Position numbers and translations under genes: made by a program
Part shown: one piece after another, positions 37,655 through 46,261 of the stretch
Position numbering within the stretch: position 1 is the stretch's first letter
Layout: the number at the start of each line of letters is the position of its first letter
Origin: Pseudomonadota bacterium
GTDB taxonomy: Bacteria; Pseudomonadota; Alphaproteobacteria; Caulobacterales; Caulobacteraceae
Direction: 5' to 3'
DNA length: 64,000 nucleotides
Assembly: GCA_963205025.1 (NCBI GenBank)
Contig: CAUJHO010000013.1
Span: 22,255 to 86,254 of the forward strand
Notes under the pieces: generated by a model
Database searches by the model: none
What the model was told of the DNA's origin: nothing
What the model saw: the letters and a program-made list of their open reading frames with translations, nothing else

Positions 37655-38518
37655 ATGCCCGAGTTGCCCGAGGTCGAGACCGTTCGCCGTGGCCTGGAGC
37701 CGGTCCTGCAGGGGGCGCGGCTGCTTCAGGTGCGCCAGAACCGACCGGACCTGCGGTTCCCCTTTCCAGAGCGATTCGGCGAGCGGCTCGAGGGGGCGGT
37801 CGTCGAACGTCTGGACCGGCGGGCCAAATATCTCCTGTTTGGCCTGTCGACCGGCGAGACCTGGATCACCCACCTAGGCATGACCGGGCGTTTCACCCTG
37901 GACGGCGCTGCGCTGGGCGAATTCGAGGATGCCCCGCCGACCCTCGGCAAGCACGAACATCTGTCGCTGGTGGCCGAGAGGTCCGCAGAGCGACGCCGGA
38001 TCGGCTTCGCCGATGCCCGCCGGTTCGGCTTCATGGGGCTGATTGCGACGCCTGAGGTGCCGGCCCACGCCTGGTTCAGGGACCTGGGGCCTGAGCCCTT
38101 GTCGAACCGGTTTTCCGCCGCTGATCTCAAGGCCGGCTTCGAGGGCCGGACCACGCCCGTGAAATCCGCCCTGCTGGATCAGCGGATCGTGGCGGGCCTG
38201 GGCAATATCTATGTCTGCGAGGCGCTTTATCGGTCGGGTATCTCGCCCCTGACGCCAGCGGGCAAGGTGTCCGGTCCGCGCCTCGAAAAACTGGTCGCCG
38301 CCATCCGTCAGGTTCTGATCGAGGCGGTGGAGGCCGGCGGTTCGACGCTCAAGGATTTTGCCAATGCCGAGGGCGGCCAGGGCTATTTCCAGCACCGGTT
38401 CGACGTCTATGGCCGCGAGGGCGAGGCCTGCCACACGCTCGCCTGTCCGGGCATTGTCCGCCGCATCGTCCTGGCCGGGCGCTCGAGCTTCTACTGTCCG
38501 GCGTGCCAGCGGCGATGA
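37655..38518 (+). CDS. mutM: Bifunctional DNA-formamidopyrimidine glycosylase/DNA lyase
   Basis: MutM excises 8-oxoguanine and formamidopyrimidines. The start is fixed by chemistry: after Met removal Pro must be residue 1, so MPELPEVETVRRGLEP at 37655 is right and the track's seven extra residues are not. The 287 residues include the H2TH region (KSALLDQRIVAGLGNIYVCEALY) and a C-terminal zinc finger (CHTLACPG ... FYCPACQ). It diverges from the M61-like gene and overlaps the DUF1697 gene by 4 bp. Confidence 0.96.
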   Translation: MPELPEVETVRRGLEPVLQGARLLQVRQNRPDLRFPFPERFGERLEGAVVERLDRRAKYLLFGLSTGETWITHLGMTGRFTLDGAALGEFEDAPPTLGKHEHLSLVAERSAERRRIGFADARRFGFMGLIATPEVPAHAWFRDLGPEPLSNRFSAADLKAGFEGRTTPVKSALLDQRIVAGLGNIYVCEALYRSGISPLTPAGKVSGPRLEKLVAAIRQVLIEAVEAGGSTLKDFANAEGGQGYFQHRFDVYGREGEACHTLACPGIVRRIVLAGRSSFYCPACQRR

Positions 38519-39063
38519 GTGACGTCCGTATCATCCTGTTCCGGGGCATGAACACCGGTGGCGTTCGGGCACCTGTGGCCGAGCAGACGTCCATGGCGCT
38601 TGATCTCGGTCTGGCGATGCCGCGAACCGTGCTGGCCTCGGGCAATCTGATCGTGGACAGCGATGCCGATCCGGCTGAGCTGGAAGCACGGGTTGAGTCC
38701 GAAACGGAGCGCCGCTTCGGGCGCCGTATCGAGACTATTGTGCGGTCGGCAGATCAATGGTCCGCCCTGATGGCCGCCAACCCGTTCGCGGACGAGGCCC
38801 GAAAGGACCCCAGCCGGCTGCTGCTCATGGTGATGAAGGCCGGGATCCGGCACGAGGGGGTCCAGACCTTGCGTGCCCATGCCACCCGGGCCGAGGCGGT
38901 CACGGCCGCCGGCGGGGGCCTGTGGTTCTGGCACCCCGACGGCATCGGTCAATCCAAACTGGCCGAAAAGGCCCAGCCCCGCCTGATCGGTTCGGGCACG
39001 GCGCGTAACTGGAATACGGTTCTGAAGATTGCGGCCAGCGCCGGCCTGGGGGAGACGCGATGA
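38515..39063 (+). CDS. DUF1697 domain-containing protein
   Basis: A 182-residue protein with the DUF1697 pattern: an N-terminal RIILFRGMNTGGVR, then AMDLGL-like and TVLASGNLIVDSDA, and a C-terminal segment ending ARNWNTVLKI. Function is unknown for the family. The ATG at 38515 overlaps the mutM stop by 4 bp, and its own stop overlaps the next gene by 4 bp, so the three genes are probably one operon. Confidence 0.88.
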   Translation: MSDVRIILFRGMNTGGVRAPVAEQTSMALDLGLAMPRTVLASGNLIVDSDADPAELEARVESETERRFGRRIETIVRSADQWSALMAANPFADEARKDPSRLLLMVMKAGIRHEGVQTLRAHATRAEAVTAAGGGLWFWHPDGIGQSKLAEKAQPRLIGSGTARNWNTVLKIAASAGLGETR

Positions 39064-39560
39064 GCAACAAGGAACTCGTGGCCTGGGGCCACCTGATCAC
39101 CACCGCCCTGATCTGGGGCTACTATGGGGTGCAGCTGGTTCAGGCGGTTGCATCCGGCGATCTGGCCGAGGCCGGCTTTGTCAGCACCCTGGGTGTGCCG
39201 CTGGCGATCGCGGTCGGCCTGTCAATTCTGGCCAGCGTCGTGATCGAGTTCGGGGTCAATCTGATCCGCACCGACCGCCCCGGCCGCCGTGAGGTCGATG
39301 CGGAGGCCTGGGCCGGGCTCAGGGCCACGCGCATCGCCCATGGGGTCGTCATTACCCTGATCATGGCCTTGTCGGGCCTGGGACTGGTCCTGGGGGCCTT
39401 TGCCGGACCATCGGTCGCCGCCGAGACCGGAGCCTGGCTGACCGGGCGGTTCGGTAACGGCCTGGTCCTGTTCGCCAACGGCGGCTTGCTGGTGCTGATC
39501 CTGGCCGAGCTTGTCCACTATGGGGCGTTGATCGCCTTCCTCAGTAGGGACCGCCGCTAG
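39060..39560 (+). CDS. Hypothetical four-helix membrane protein
   Basis: A 166-residue integral membrane protein with hydrophobic segments at about 8-30, 45-66, 93-115 and 133-158. I do not recognise a family with confidence. A charged loop (RTDRPGRREVDAEAW) separates helices 2 and 3. It is coupled to the DUF1697 gene by a 4-bp overlap and meets lpxK tail to tail with a 4-bp overlap. Confidence 0.75.
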   Translation: MSNKELVAWGHLITTALIWGYYGVQLVQAVASGDLAEAGFVSTLGVPLAIAVGLSILASVVIEFGVNLIRTDRPGRREVDAEAWAGLRATRIAHGVVITLIMALSGLGLVLGAFAGPSVAAETGAWLTGRFGNGLVLFANGGLLVLILAELVHYGALIAFLSRDRR

Positions 39561-40567
39561 TCCAGATCGTCGGGATCACGCGGCAACAGATCAAGGATCG
39601 TCTGTTCCTCTTCGAAGCGGGCACGAACCGGCCAGGATTCAATTCGCCGACGCCAAACAGGCGGCAGGCGGGTCCAGTCCTTCTCGGTCGTGATCAACCC
39701 GGCCCCCAGCCGTTCGGCCTCGCGGGCGAGGCCGGCCAGGGTCTCTTCGGAATAGGTGGCGTGATCGGGAAAGGCGCGAAATCCCTTCAGATCGGCCCCG
39801 GCGGCCCTCAGGCTCTGTTCGACCCGCCAAGGCTTGGCAATGCCGGCAAAGCCCAGTTTCGGACCCGGCGAGGGCGCGCGCAGGGGCTCCAGCCGCGCGA
39901 TCCTGACCGGCAGATCGCCGAACAGGGCCAGCAGCTCGGGATCAGGCGTCGCCAGGTCACTCGGCATCAGCAGGATGATGGCGTCGGCTCGCGCCAGGCC
40001 GGTGGCCAGTGGCTCCCGCATCGGTCCGGCCGGTACGACCGATCCATCGCCGAAAGGCCAGGCTCCGTCGCGGGTTTCGCCATCGACGACGACGACGGAC
40101 CGGGTCTTTCTCACGGATGGATTCTGATGGGCGTCATCGAGGACCAGGAGCTTGGCCCCGCCGGCGACAGCGGCCCGGGCCCCTTCGGCCCGGTCGCGGG
40201 AGATCCAGACGGGATGGTCCTGGGCCAGCATCAGGGGCTCGTCCCCGACGTCCTCGGCGGTGTGCTCGTCCGGATCGACCAGCAGCGGCCCCGTTTCACG
40301 CGCTCCGTAGCCCCGCGACAGGCCGTGGGCGTCGATGCCGTTGCGCGCCAGCATGTGCAGGACCTCGCGCACGACCGGCGTCTTGCCGGAGCCGCCGACC
40401 GTCAGATTGCCGATCGAGATCACGGGCACGCCGGGATCGAAGCCGGTGCCAGCGGCCAGGCGGCGCGCGGTCTGGTCGGCATAGAGGGCCGCCAGCGGCT
40501 TCAGCAGGGCCGCGGCCAGGCCGCCACCGGTGCGGCGGTACCACCAACGGGGTGTGTTCAGCTGCAT
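39557..40567 (-). CDS. lpxK: Tetraacyldisaccharide 4'-kinase
   Basis: LpxK phosphorylates the 4' position of the lipid A disaccharide at the inner membrane. The 336 residues have an N-terminal membrane-associated helix and the P-loop ISIGNLTVGGSGKTPVVREV near 50, followed by LSRGYGAR. The gene overlaps waaA by 10 bp, in a waaA-lpxK arrangement usual for alphaproteobacteria. Part of a leftward msbA-DUF374-waaA-lpxK operon. Confidence 0.95.
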   Translation of the reverse strand: MQLNTPRWWYRRTGGGLAAALLKPLAALYADQTARRLAAGTGFDPGVPVISIGNLTVGGSGKTPVVREVLHMLARNGIDAHGLSRGYGARETGPLLVDPDEHTAEDVGDEPLMLAQDHPVWISRDRAEGARAAVAGGAKLLVLDDAHQNPSVRKTRSVVVVDGETRDGAWPFGDGSVVPAGPMREPLATGLARADAIILLMPSDLATPDPELLALFGDLPVRIARLEPLRAPSPGPKLGFAGIAKPWRVEQSLRAAGADLKGFRAFPDHATYSEETLAGLAREAERLGAGLITTEKDWTRLPPVWRRRIESWPVRARFEEEQTILDLLPRDPDDLD

Positions 40568-41820
40568 CGCGGCACCTGCGGGCTGAGGAGAGACCAGGTC
40601 TCGGCGATGACATCCCGCTGCGTCTCGGCAAAGGCCAGGGCACGCCTGCCCAGAGCCTCCCGCGCCTTGGGGTCAGCCATCAGGGCGGCCAGCATCTCAG
40701 CCAGGGCATCAGGCCCGGCCAGCCGGATAGCGTCATCCCTGGCCATGGCCGCAAAGACGCCGGCCCAGTTGCTGACCAGCGGGCCGGAGATCACCGCCCG
40801 GCCCTGCCGGGCCGGCTCCAGCGGATTGTGGCCGCCGACGCCGTCGGCCCAGCCGCCGCCGAGCAGAACCAGATCTGCCAGTTCAAAGAACAGGCCCATT
40901 TCGCCGAGTGTATCGGCCAGATAGATGTCGGTTTGGGGCGTGACCGGATCGCGACGCGAGCGCCGCGCCACTGTCCGGCCGGTCAGGATCAGTTCGGCCT
41001 CGATCTGGTCGGCGCGGTCCGGGTGACGCGGCACGATCAGATGCAGGGGCTCCCCCTCGAGCGCCGCCACGGCAGCATCGGTGATCCGCTCCTCAGGTGA
41101 ATGGGTGCTGGCCGAGACGATGACAGGACGCTGTCCGATTTCAGCCCTCAGCGCCGCCAGGGTGGCGGCATCCCAGGTCAGGGCCGAGCCGGCCAGCTTC
41201 AGATTGGCGCGACCGCCGACCCGGGCCCCAAGATCGCTCAGCCGGATGGCCGAGGCGTCGTCCTGGGGCAGGACCAGATCGAAGCCGGACAACAGTTCAC
41301 GCGCCGCGCCGCGCGCCCTCTGCCAGCCTCTGGCGCTGGCCTCGGTAAAGCGGGCGCTGACCAGGGCCAGACGGCAGCCCCGCGCCCGGGCCTGTCGCAA
41401 CAGATTTGGCCAGAGCTCACCTTCCAGCAGGATCAGGAGATCGGGCCGCCAGTGGTCGAGGAATCGGGTCACGGCCGCCGGGCCGTCCACCGGCACATAT
41501 TGGTGCAGGGCGAAGGGCGGCAGGCGTCGGGCCAGGATCTCGGCCGAGGTCGTGGTGCCGGAGGTGACCAGCACGGTCACGCCCGGCCGCTCGCGTCCGA
41601 TCTGTTCGATCAGCGGCAGGGCCGAGAGGGTTTCGCCGACGCTGGCACCATGGATCCAGACCAGGGGTCCGCCAGGCCGCCCGAGGGTCGCATAGCCGAG
41701 CCGCTCCTCGATACGAGACGGGTCTTCGCGGCCCTTTGCCGCCCGCCGGCGCAGAATCTGTGGAGCCAGGGGCTCCAGCAGACGCATCGTCAGCCCATAG
41801 GCCTTGAGCGCCAGGCTCAC
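40558..41820 (-). CDS. waaA: 3-deoxy-D-manno-octulosonic acid (Kdo) transferase
   Basis: WaaA attaches Kdo to the lipid A precursor. The 420-residue protein has the N-terminal membrane helix region, the catalytic segment PLVWIHGASVGETLSALPLIEQ near 55 and the later LVSARFTEASARGW, and a GT-B fold C-half (PVIVSASTHSPEE, NPLEPARQGRAVISGP). I chose the GTG at 41820, which overlaps the upstream acyltransferase stop by 4 bp; the track's 16 extra residues are not family-like. Confidence 0.94.
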   Translation of the reverse strand: MSLALKAYGLTMRLLEPLAPQILRRRAAKGREDPSRIEERLGYATLGRPGGPLVWIHGASVGETLSALPLIEQIGRERPGVTVLVTSGTTTSAEILARRLPPFALHQYVPVDGPAAVTRFLDHWRPDLLILLEGELWPNLLRQARARGCRLALVSARFTEASARGWQRARGAARELLSGFDLVLPQDDASAIRLSDLGARVGGRANLKLAGSALTWDAATLAALRAEIGQRPVIVSASTHSPEERITDAAVAALEGEPLHLIVPRHPDRADQIEAELILTGRTVARRSRRDPVTPQTDIYLADTLGEMGLFFELADLVLLGGGWADGVGGHNPLEPARQGRAVISGPLVSNWAGVFAAMARDDAIRLAGPDALAEMLAALMADPKAREALGRRALAFAETQRDVIAETWSLLSPQVPRCS

Positions 41821-42494
41821 AGCATCGCCTCCGCCTGCCGGGTCGCCGCCGACAGCCGCGCGGCCCATTCGGTCTGGAGGGCGACAATATCGGTGTCTCG
41901 GCCAATCCGGATGGGGCCGTCATAGACGATGGCACCGTGCCCGAACGGCATCGGCAGCTGGCTCCTGTCCCAGCTGTCCAGGGTGATGGCCGGCTTGCAG
42001 GCCAGACCGACCAGAAGGACCGGAGCCTCCGACATGCGCGCGAGCATCACGGCCCCCTCGGCCATGGTCTCAACCGGACCGCGCGGCCCGTCCGGTGTCA
42101 GGGCCAGCACGCCGCCCTGGCGGATCCAGCGCAGACCGTCACGAAAGGCGGCGGCCCCGCCCTTGGCCTTGTCCGGGGCCCCTTTTTTGGCCGATGAACC
42201 GCGAATGGCGGGGAAGCCGATGCGTTCGACAGCGCGGGCCAGGAACTCGCCGTCGCGCGACAGGGACACCAGAACCCGAGGCTCCTGGCCGCGTTCGAGC
42301 GACCACGACGCCGGCGCCAGGGTCAGGCGAGAATGCCAGAAACAGACAATGACCCCGCCGCCGGCCGCCCAGATCGCCTCGACCACCTCGCGATTGGGGC
42401 TCTGCCAGCGGATGGTGCTCAGGCATAGCCTGAGCCAGGCGGCCAACAACCAGGCCAGTGAGGTCTGGATCCAGGCAATCCTGAGCGGTCTCAC
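41817..42494 (-). CDS. DUF374 lysophospholipid acyltransferase-family protein
   Basis: A 225-residue membrane-anchored protein of the DUF374 type, related to the LPLAT acyltransferases. An N-terminal helix is followed by VIVCFWHSRLTLAP with the candidate catalytic His, LVSLSRDGEFLARAVERIGF, and the phosphate-binding-like LALTPDGPRGP. The family is often found with Kdo and lipid A genes, suggesting a role in envelope lipid modification, but the substrate is unknown. It starts with GTG and overlaps msbA by 4 bp. Confidence 0.87.
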   Translation of the reverse strand: MRPLRIAWIQTSLAWLLAAWLRLCLSTIRWQSPNREVVEAIWAAGGGVIVCFWHSRLTLAPASWSLERGQEPRVLVSLSRDGEFLARAVERIGFPAIRGSSAKKGAPDKAKGGAAAFRDGLRWIRQGGVLALTPDGPRGPVETMAEGAVMLARMSEAPVLLVGLACKPAITLDSWDRSQLPMPFGHGAIVYDGPIRIGRDTDIVALQTEWAARLSAATRQAEAML

Positions 42495-44257
42495 GCGGGG
42501 GTACCTTCCAGCGACTGGCTCCTGGCCAGACGGGCATAGAGGCCGCCCTTCTTGACCAGCGCGGTATGGGTTCCGCTTTCAACCACCCGCCCCTTGTCGA
42601 TGACATAGATGCGGTCCGCCGATTTCACCGTCGACAGGCGGTGGGCGATCATCAGGGTGGTGCGGCCCGCCATCAGCCGTTCCAGTGCCGCCTGGACCTG
42701 GGCCTCGCTTTCGGTGTCGAGCGCCGAGGTCGCCTCGTCCAGCAGCAGGATCGGCGAATCTTTCAGAAAGGCGCGGGCGATGGCGATGCGCTGGCGCTGC
42801 CCTCCCGACAGGCGCCCCCCCGCCTCGCCGACGCGGGTGTCATAGCCCTCGGGCAGGGCCTGGATAAAATCGTGGGCGGCGGCGTCGCGGGCGGCCGCCT
42901 CGATCTGATCCTGGGTGGCCCCCGGCCGGGCATAGGCGATATTGGCCGCGACCGTGTCGTCGAACAGAAAAGGCTCCTGGGTGACCAGGGCGATCTGGCT
43001 TCTGAGCGAGGCCAGGGTGACGTCGCGCACATTCTGGCCGTTGACGGCCACGCGACCTTCACCGGCATCATAGAAGCGCGGAATCAGGCTGAGGATCGTG
43101 GACTTGCCCCCCCCGGACGGGCCGACCAGAGCGATGCTCTGCCCGCGCCGCGCGGTCAGGCTGACGTCGGCAAGGACGGGCTGATGGGGCCCATAGGCGA
43201 AGGACACGCCTTCGAGCGACAGGTCGCCCGAGCCGGCTTGAAGCGTCTGGGCCCCGGGTTGGTCGGTGATCGTCGGCTGGATGTCCAGCGCCGCAAACAG
43301 GCGGGCGGCGGCGGTCAGGCCCTCGCTCATCACCGTCTGCAGATTGGCCAGCTGGCGCAGCGACTGCGACACGATCATCAGCGAGGCGATGAAGGCGGTG
43401 AACTGGCCGACGGTCAGGCCGCCGTTGGCTGCACGCCAGCCGGCATAGGCCAGGACAGCCGCCACCACGATCATGGTCAGGCTTTCGGTAACGGGGGCGG
43501 CGGCGGCGCGGGCGTTTGCCCCCTTGATCACATGGGTCTGGCGACGCGCCACAACAGCGGCGACCCGAGCTTCCTCATCGGCCTCACGCCCGTCGATCTG
43601 GACGACCCGCACCCCGTCGAGATTCTCCATCACGGCGGTCGACAGGGCCGATGTCTCTTCCATGGCCCCCTGGGCGGCCTTGCGAGTACGTTTGGCGAAA
43701 CGGCGCAGAACCACCCCGGCGACCGGAGCCGCAACGATGACGATGCCGGCCAGAAGCGGGTCCAGGAACACCAGGTAGATCAAGAGGGCGATGACGATCA
43801 GCCCGTGCTGAACATAGTTGACCACCCCCTGGGTGAAGGCCTCGCGGATCAGATTGGCGTCGAACAGGACCGAGGCGACATAGGCCCCTGAATGCTGAGA
43901 GCGCAGCTGGGCCAGGTCGGAGCGGATCATCCGCCCGAACAACTGGACCTGGACCGCGCCGACGACCCCATGGCCGATCCGGTTGACCAGCAGCGCCGAC
44001 ATCACCTGGAAGGCACCCCGGGCAATGGCCAGGACCGCGATGGTCAGCGGAATGACAATCAGGGCGCGCGGGTCGTGATCGACCAGCAGGTGCTGGACCG
44101 CCGGGTCCAGCTCGGCAGCCAGCCGCGCGGTCAGGCCGGCGGCGGCGGCGGCGGCCAACAGGGCCAGCGCCAGCTGACCCCGGCGCGGCTTCAGATAGTC
44201 GCGCCAGATGCGGGCCAGCATCGGGCGTCTGGGCATTTCGGCGGGCGCAGCGCTCAT
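42491..44257 (-). CDS. msbA: MsbA-like ABC transporter, lipid A flippase type
   Basis: A 588-residue half-transporter with six N-terminal membrane helices and a C-terminal ATPase: Walker A ALVGPSGGGKSTILSLIPRF near 389, signature LSGGQRQRIAIARAFL near 493 and Walker B ILLLDEATSALD near 515. Type and context with waaA, lpxK and the DUF374 acyltransferase support lipid A/core export across the inner membrane. Other exporters of this fold cannot be excluded by sequence alone. First gene of the leftward operon, divergent from the phosphatase. Confidence 0.9.
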   Translation of the reverse strand: MSAAPAEMPRRPMLARIWRDYLKPRRGQLALALLAAAAAAGLTARLAAELDPAVQHLLVDHDPRALIVIPLTIAVLAIARGAFQVMSALLVNRIGHGVVGAVQVQLFGRMIRSDLAQLRSQHSGAYVASVLFDANLIREAFTQGVVNYVQHGLIVIALLIYLVFLDPLLAGIVIVAAPVAGVVLRRFAKRTRKAAQGAMEETSALSTAVMENLDGVRVVQIDGREADEEARVAAVVARRQTHVIKGANARAAAAPVTESLTMIVVAAVLAYAGWRAANGGLTVGQFTAFIASLMIVSQSLRQLANLQTVMSEGLTAAARLFAALDIQPTITDQPGAQTLQAGSGDLSLEGVSFAYGPHQPVLADVSLTARRGQSIALVGPSGGGKSTILSLIPRFYDAGEGRVAVNGQNVRDVTLASLRSQIALVTQEPFLFDDTVAANIAYARPGATQDQIEAAARDAAAHDFIQALPEGYDTRVGEAGGRLSGGQRQRIAIARAFLKDSPILLLDEATSALDTESEAQVQAALERLMAGRTTLMIAHRLSTVKSADRIYVIDKGRVVESGTHTALVKKGGLYARLARSQSLEGTPA

Positions 44258-44334
44258 GGTCTTCCGGTCGGTCCTTGCGGCGCCTAAGTCAAGCGCGCTT
44301 CAAATGTGGGGCGCATCAAGCTAGTCAGCCACCT

Positions 44335-45000
44335 ATGCCGGGATACGAACTTTCGACCTTCTGGGGGCGCGCCCGCGCCTATTGGGACTTCATCTGGGGG
44401 GATCATGCCTTTCTGAGGCTGGGATTCTCCAATGCCCATTGGGTCGGGCCGGACATGATCCGCACCAACCACCCCTGGCCGTTCCAGCTGGCCTGGTGGA
44501 AGAAACGCGGCCTCAAGACGGTGATCAATCTGAGGGGAGGACCGCACAGCGCCCACTATCAGCTTGAGAAAGACGCCGTGAACCGCCTCGGCATGGCCTG
44601 GGTCGATGCGCCTATGGGATCGCGCGAGGTGCCGAGCCGCGAGCGGGTGCTCCACGCCAAGGAAATCTTTGAAACGATAGAATATCCGGCCCTGATGCAC
44701 TGCAAATCCGGGGCGGACCGGGCTGGGATCATGGCGGTGCTGTACCGGCATTTTCATCTGGGTCACCCGATCCGCGAGGCGGTGTCGGAGCTGGGACTTC
44801 GCACCCTGCACGTCCGCCAGGGCAAGACCGGCGTGCTGGACTATTTTTTCGAACGCTATCTGACCGAGATCGAGCCCCAGGGGATCAGCTTTCTCGACTG
44901 GGTGATGTCGGACGACTTCGATCCCGATGCCATCAAGGCCGACTTCCAGGCCGGCTGGTGGGCGACGCTCCTGACCGACAGGATTCTACGCCGCGAATAG
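44335..45000 (+). CDS. CX5R tyrosine/dual-specificity phosphatase, CtpA-like
   Basis: A 221-residue protein with the phosphatase loop ALMHCKSGADRAGIMAVLY (CX5R) near 121 and the upstream VINLRGGP region, as in DSP/PTP-like phosphatases of bacteria. It faces msbA head to head, 77 bp apart, beside waaA and lpxK. In Caulobacter a tyrosine-phosphatase homologue called CtpA is needed for envelope integrity and is reported to act on lipid A phosphates; this could be its orthologue. That is inference. The ATG at 44335 is used; the track's 20 extra residues are unsupported. Confidence 0.82.
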   Translation: MPGYELSTFWGRARAYWDFIWGDHAFLRLGFSNAHWVGPDMIRTNHPWPFQLAWWKKRGLKTVINLRGGPHSAHYQLEKDAVNRLGMAWVDAPMGSREVPSRERVLHAKEIFETIEYPALMHCKSGADRAGIMAVLYRHFHLGHPIREAVSELGLRTLHVRQGKTGVLDYFFERYLTEIEPQGISFLDWVMSDDFDPDAIKADFQAGWWATLLTDRILRRE

Positions 45001-45006
45001 GCGGCC

Positions 45007-45204
45007 TCAGGACCGGCTGTCCCAGGGCCCGCGTGGCCGGTTGGGATCGTCCGGTTCGGTCGGTCGGGCCGGGCGCGGGGCCTTCGGGTCGCCCTGCTGT
45101 CGCCTTTGCCAGCGTCGCGCCCCGCCAAGCGCGCGAAAACAGATCGCCAGGGCCAGGGCCGCAGACACCAGGGCCGCGATCGTGTCTGGCCCGAGTGCGG
45201 TCAA
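45007..45204 (-). CDS. Small hydrophobic protein, 65 residues
   Basis: A short ORF with one N-terminal hydrophobic helix (IAALVSAALALAICFRAL) and a basic, Pro-rich tail (PKAPRPARPTEPDDPNRPRG). The start is TTG and overlaps the DUF4170 stop by 4 bp (TTGA), which supports translation as the last gene of the pmbA-cysQ-DUF4170 series. No family recognised. It could be a chance ORF. Confidence 0.45.
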   Translation of the reverse strand: MTALGPDTIAALVSAALALAICFRALGGARRWQRRQQGDPKAPRPARPTEPDDPNRPRGPWDSRS

Positions 45205-45461
45205 TCGGCGTCTCCGCGCGGATCGATCAGCCGGTGCGCGTGCAGGATGAAATAGCGCATATGGGCGTTGTCGACCGTAGCCTGAGCCCGGGCCTTCCAG
45301 GCCTTGCGCGCTTCGGCGTAGTTGGGAAAGGCCCCAACGAACTCGATCTTGGACAGGTCGCGGAAGGTCGGTTCGCCGAGATGGCGAAGTTCGCCCCCGA
45401 TGACGATGTGCAGGAGTTGCTCGTCGTCGGCGTGGTCGTGATCGTGGTCGTGCTGGCTCAT
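45201..45461 (-). CDS. DUF4170 family protein with His/Asp-rich N-terminus
   Basis: An 86-residue protein, hidden in the track inside a longer frame (45201-45974). The core LLHIVIGGELRHLGEPTFRDLSKIEFVG, ending MRYFILHAHRLIDP, is the DUF4170 signature. Function is unknown; the family is common near LPS and cysQ genes in alphaproteobacteria. The N-terminus MSQHDHDHDHADDE alternates His and Asp and could bind divalent metals. Its ATG overlaps the cysQ-like stop by 4 bp. Confidence 0.85.
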   Translation of the reverse strand: MSQHDHDHDHADDEQLLHIVIGGELRHLGEPTFRDLSKIEFVGAFPNYAEARKAWKARAQATVDNAHMRYFILHAHRLIDPRGDAD

Positions 45462-46261
45462 GGTTTTCCGTCGTTGGGGTCGGTCAGGGCAATAGGCCGA
45501 CAGCGCTGAATGATCAACGGGTGCAGGCCCGGCGCGGCACAGACCAGGCTGGGCTGTTGCGGCACGCGCTGATTGAACCGGAGCGCCCCGCCGGCGTGGT
45601 CGGTGGCCCGGGCCCCACCCTCGCTGGCGATCAGGGCACCGGCGGCCAGATCCCAGTCCCATTTGGGACCCAGGGAAAGTGCCGCGTCGAAGCCGCCGGC
45701 CCCGACCAGGGCCATGCGGTAGGCGATGGAATTGCGCCGCTCCAGCCGCATGGTCGGCCAGGGCTCTTCCCAGATCGGCCGCTCCAGAAGCGCTGCATCG
45801 GCGAGCATGGAGGCGTCCTCCAGCCGCTCGACGTCCGAGGCCTGGATCCGATGGCCGTTCAGCCAGGCTCCTTCGCCCCGAACAGCGGTGAAGGTCTCGT
45901 TCAGAACCGGGGCGTGGACGACCGATGTGATCGGCTGGCCGTCCTCCACCACCGCCAGGGCCACGGTCCACCACGGGCGGTTCTTGATATAGGCGACGGT
46001 GCCGTCGATGGGATCGACGACGAAGATGCGTTTGCGGTCCAGCCGCTCCGGGTCGTCCAGCGTCTCTTCGGACAGCCAGCCATAGTCAGGGCGCGCCGCC
46101 CTCAGGCCGTCGGTCAGGAATTCATTGACCGCCAGGTCGCCGTCGGTGACGGGCGAGCCGCCGGCCTTGGTCTGGATGTCGAGCCCGTCGCGGCGGTGAT
46201 CCAGGGCGATCAGGCCGGCCAGCCGCGCGGCCTCGATCAGGAGCTCGAGATCCTTGCTCAT
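45458..46261 (-). CDS. 3'(2'),5'-bisphosphate nucleotidase CysQ-like / inositol monophosphatase family
   Basis: A 267-residue Mg2+-dependent phosphatase of the inositol monophosphatase superfamily. Metal-site motifs are WLSEETLDD near 67, VDPIDGTVAYIKNRPWW near 88 and WDWDLAAGALIASEGG near 205. CysQ recycles PAP from sulfur assimilation, but histidinol phosphatase or inositol phosphatase roles are possible. The ATG at 46261 is used; the track's 54-residue extension lies inside pmbA. It overlaps pmbA and DUF4170 by 4 bp at each end. Confidence 0.87.
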   Translation of the reverse strand: MSKDLELLIEAARLAGLIALDHRRDGLDIQTKAGGSPVTDGDLAVNEFLTDGLRAARPDYGWLSEETLDDPERLDRKRIFVVDPIDGTVAYIKNRPWWTVALAVVEDGQPITSVVHAPVLNETFTAVRGEGAWLNGHRIQASDVERLEDASMLADAALLERPIWEEPWPTMRLERRNSIAYRMALVGAGGFDAALSLGPKWDWDLAAGALIASEGGARATDHAGGALRFNQRVPQQPSLVCAAPGLHPLIIQRCRPIALTDPNDGKP

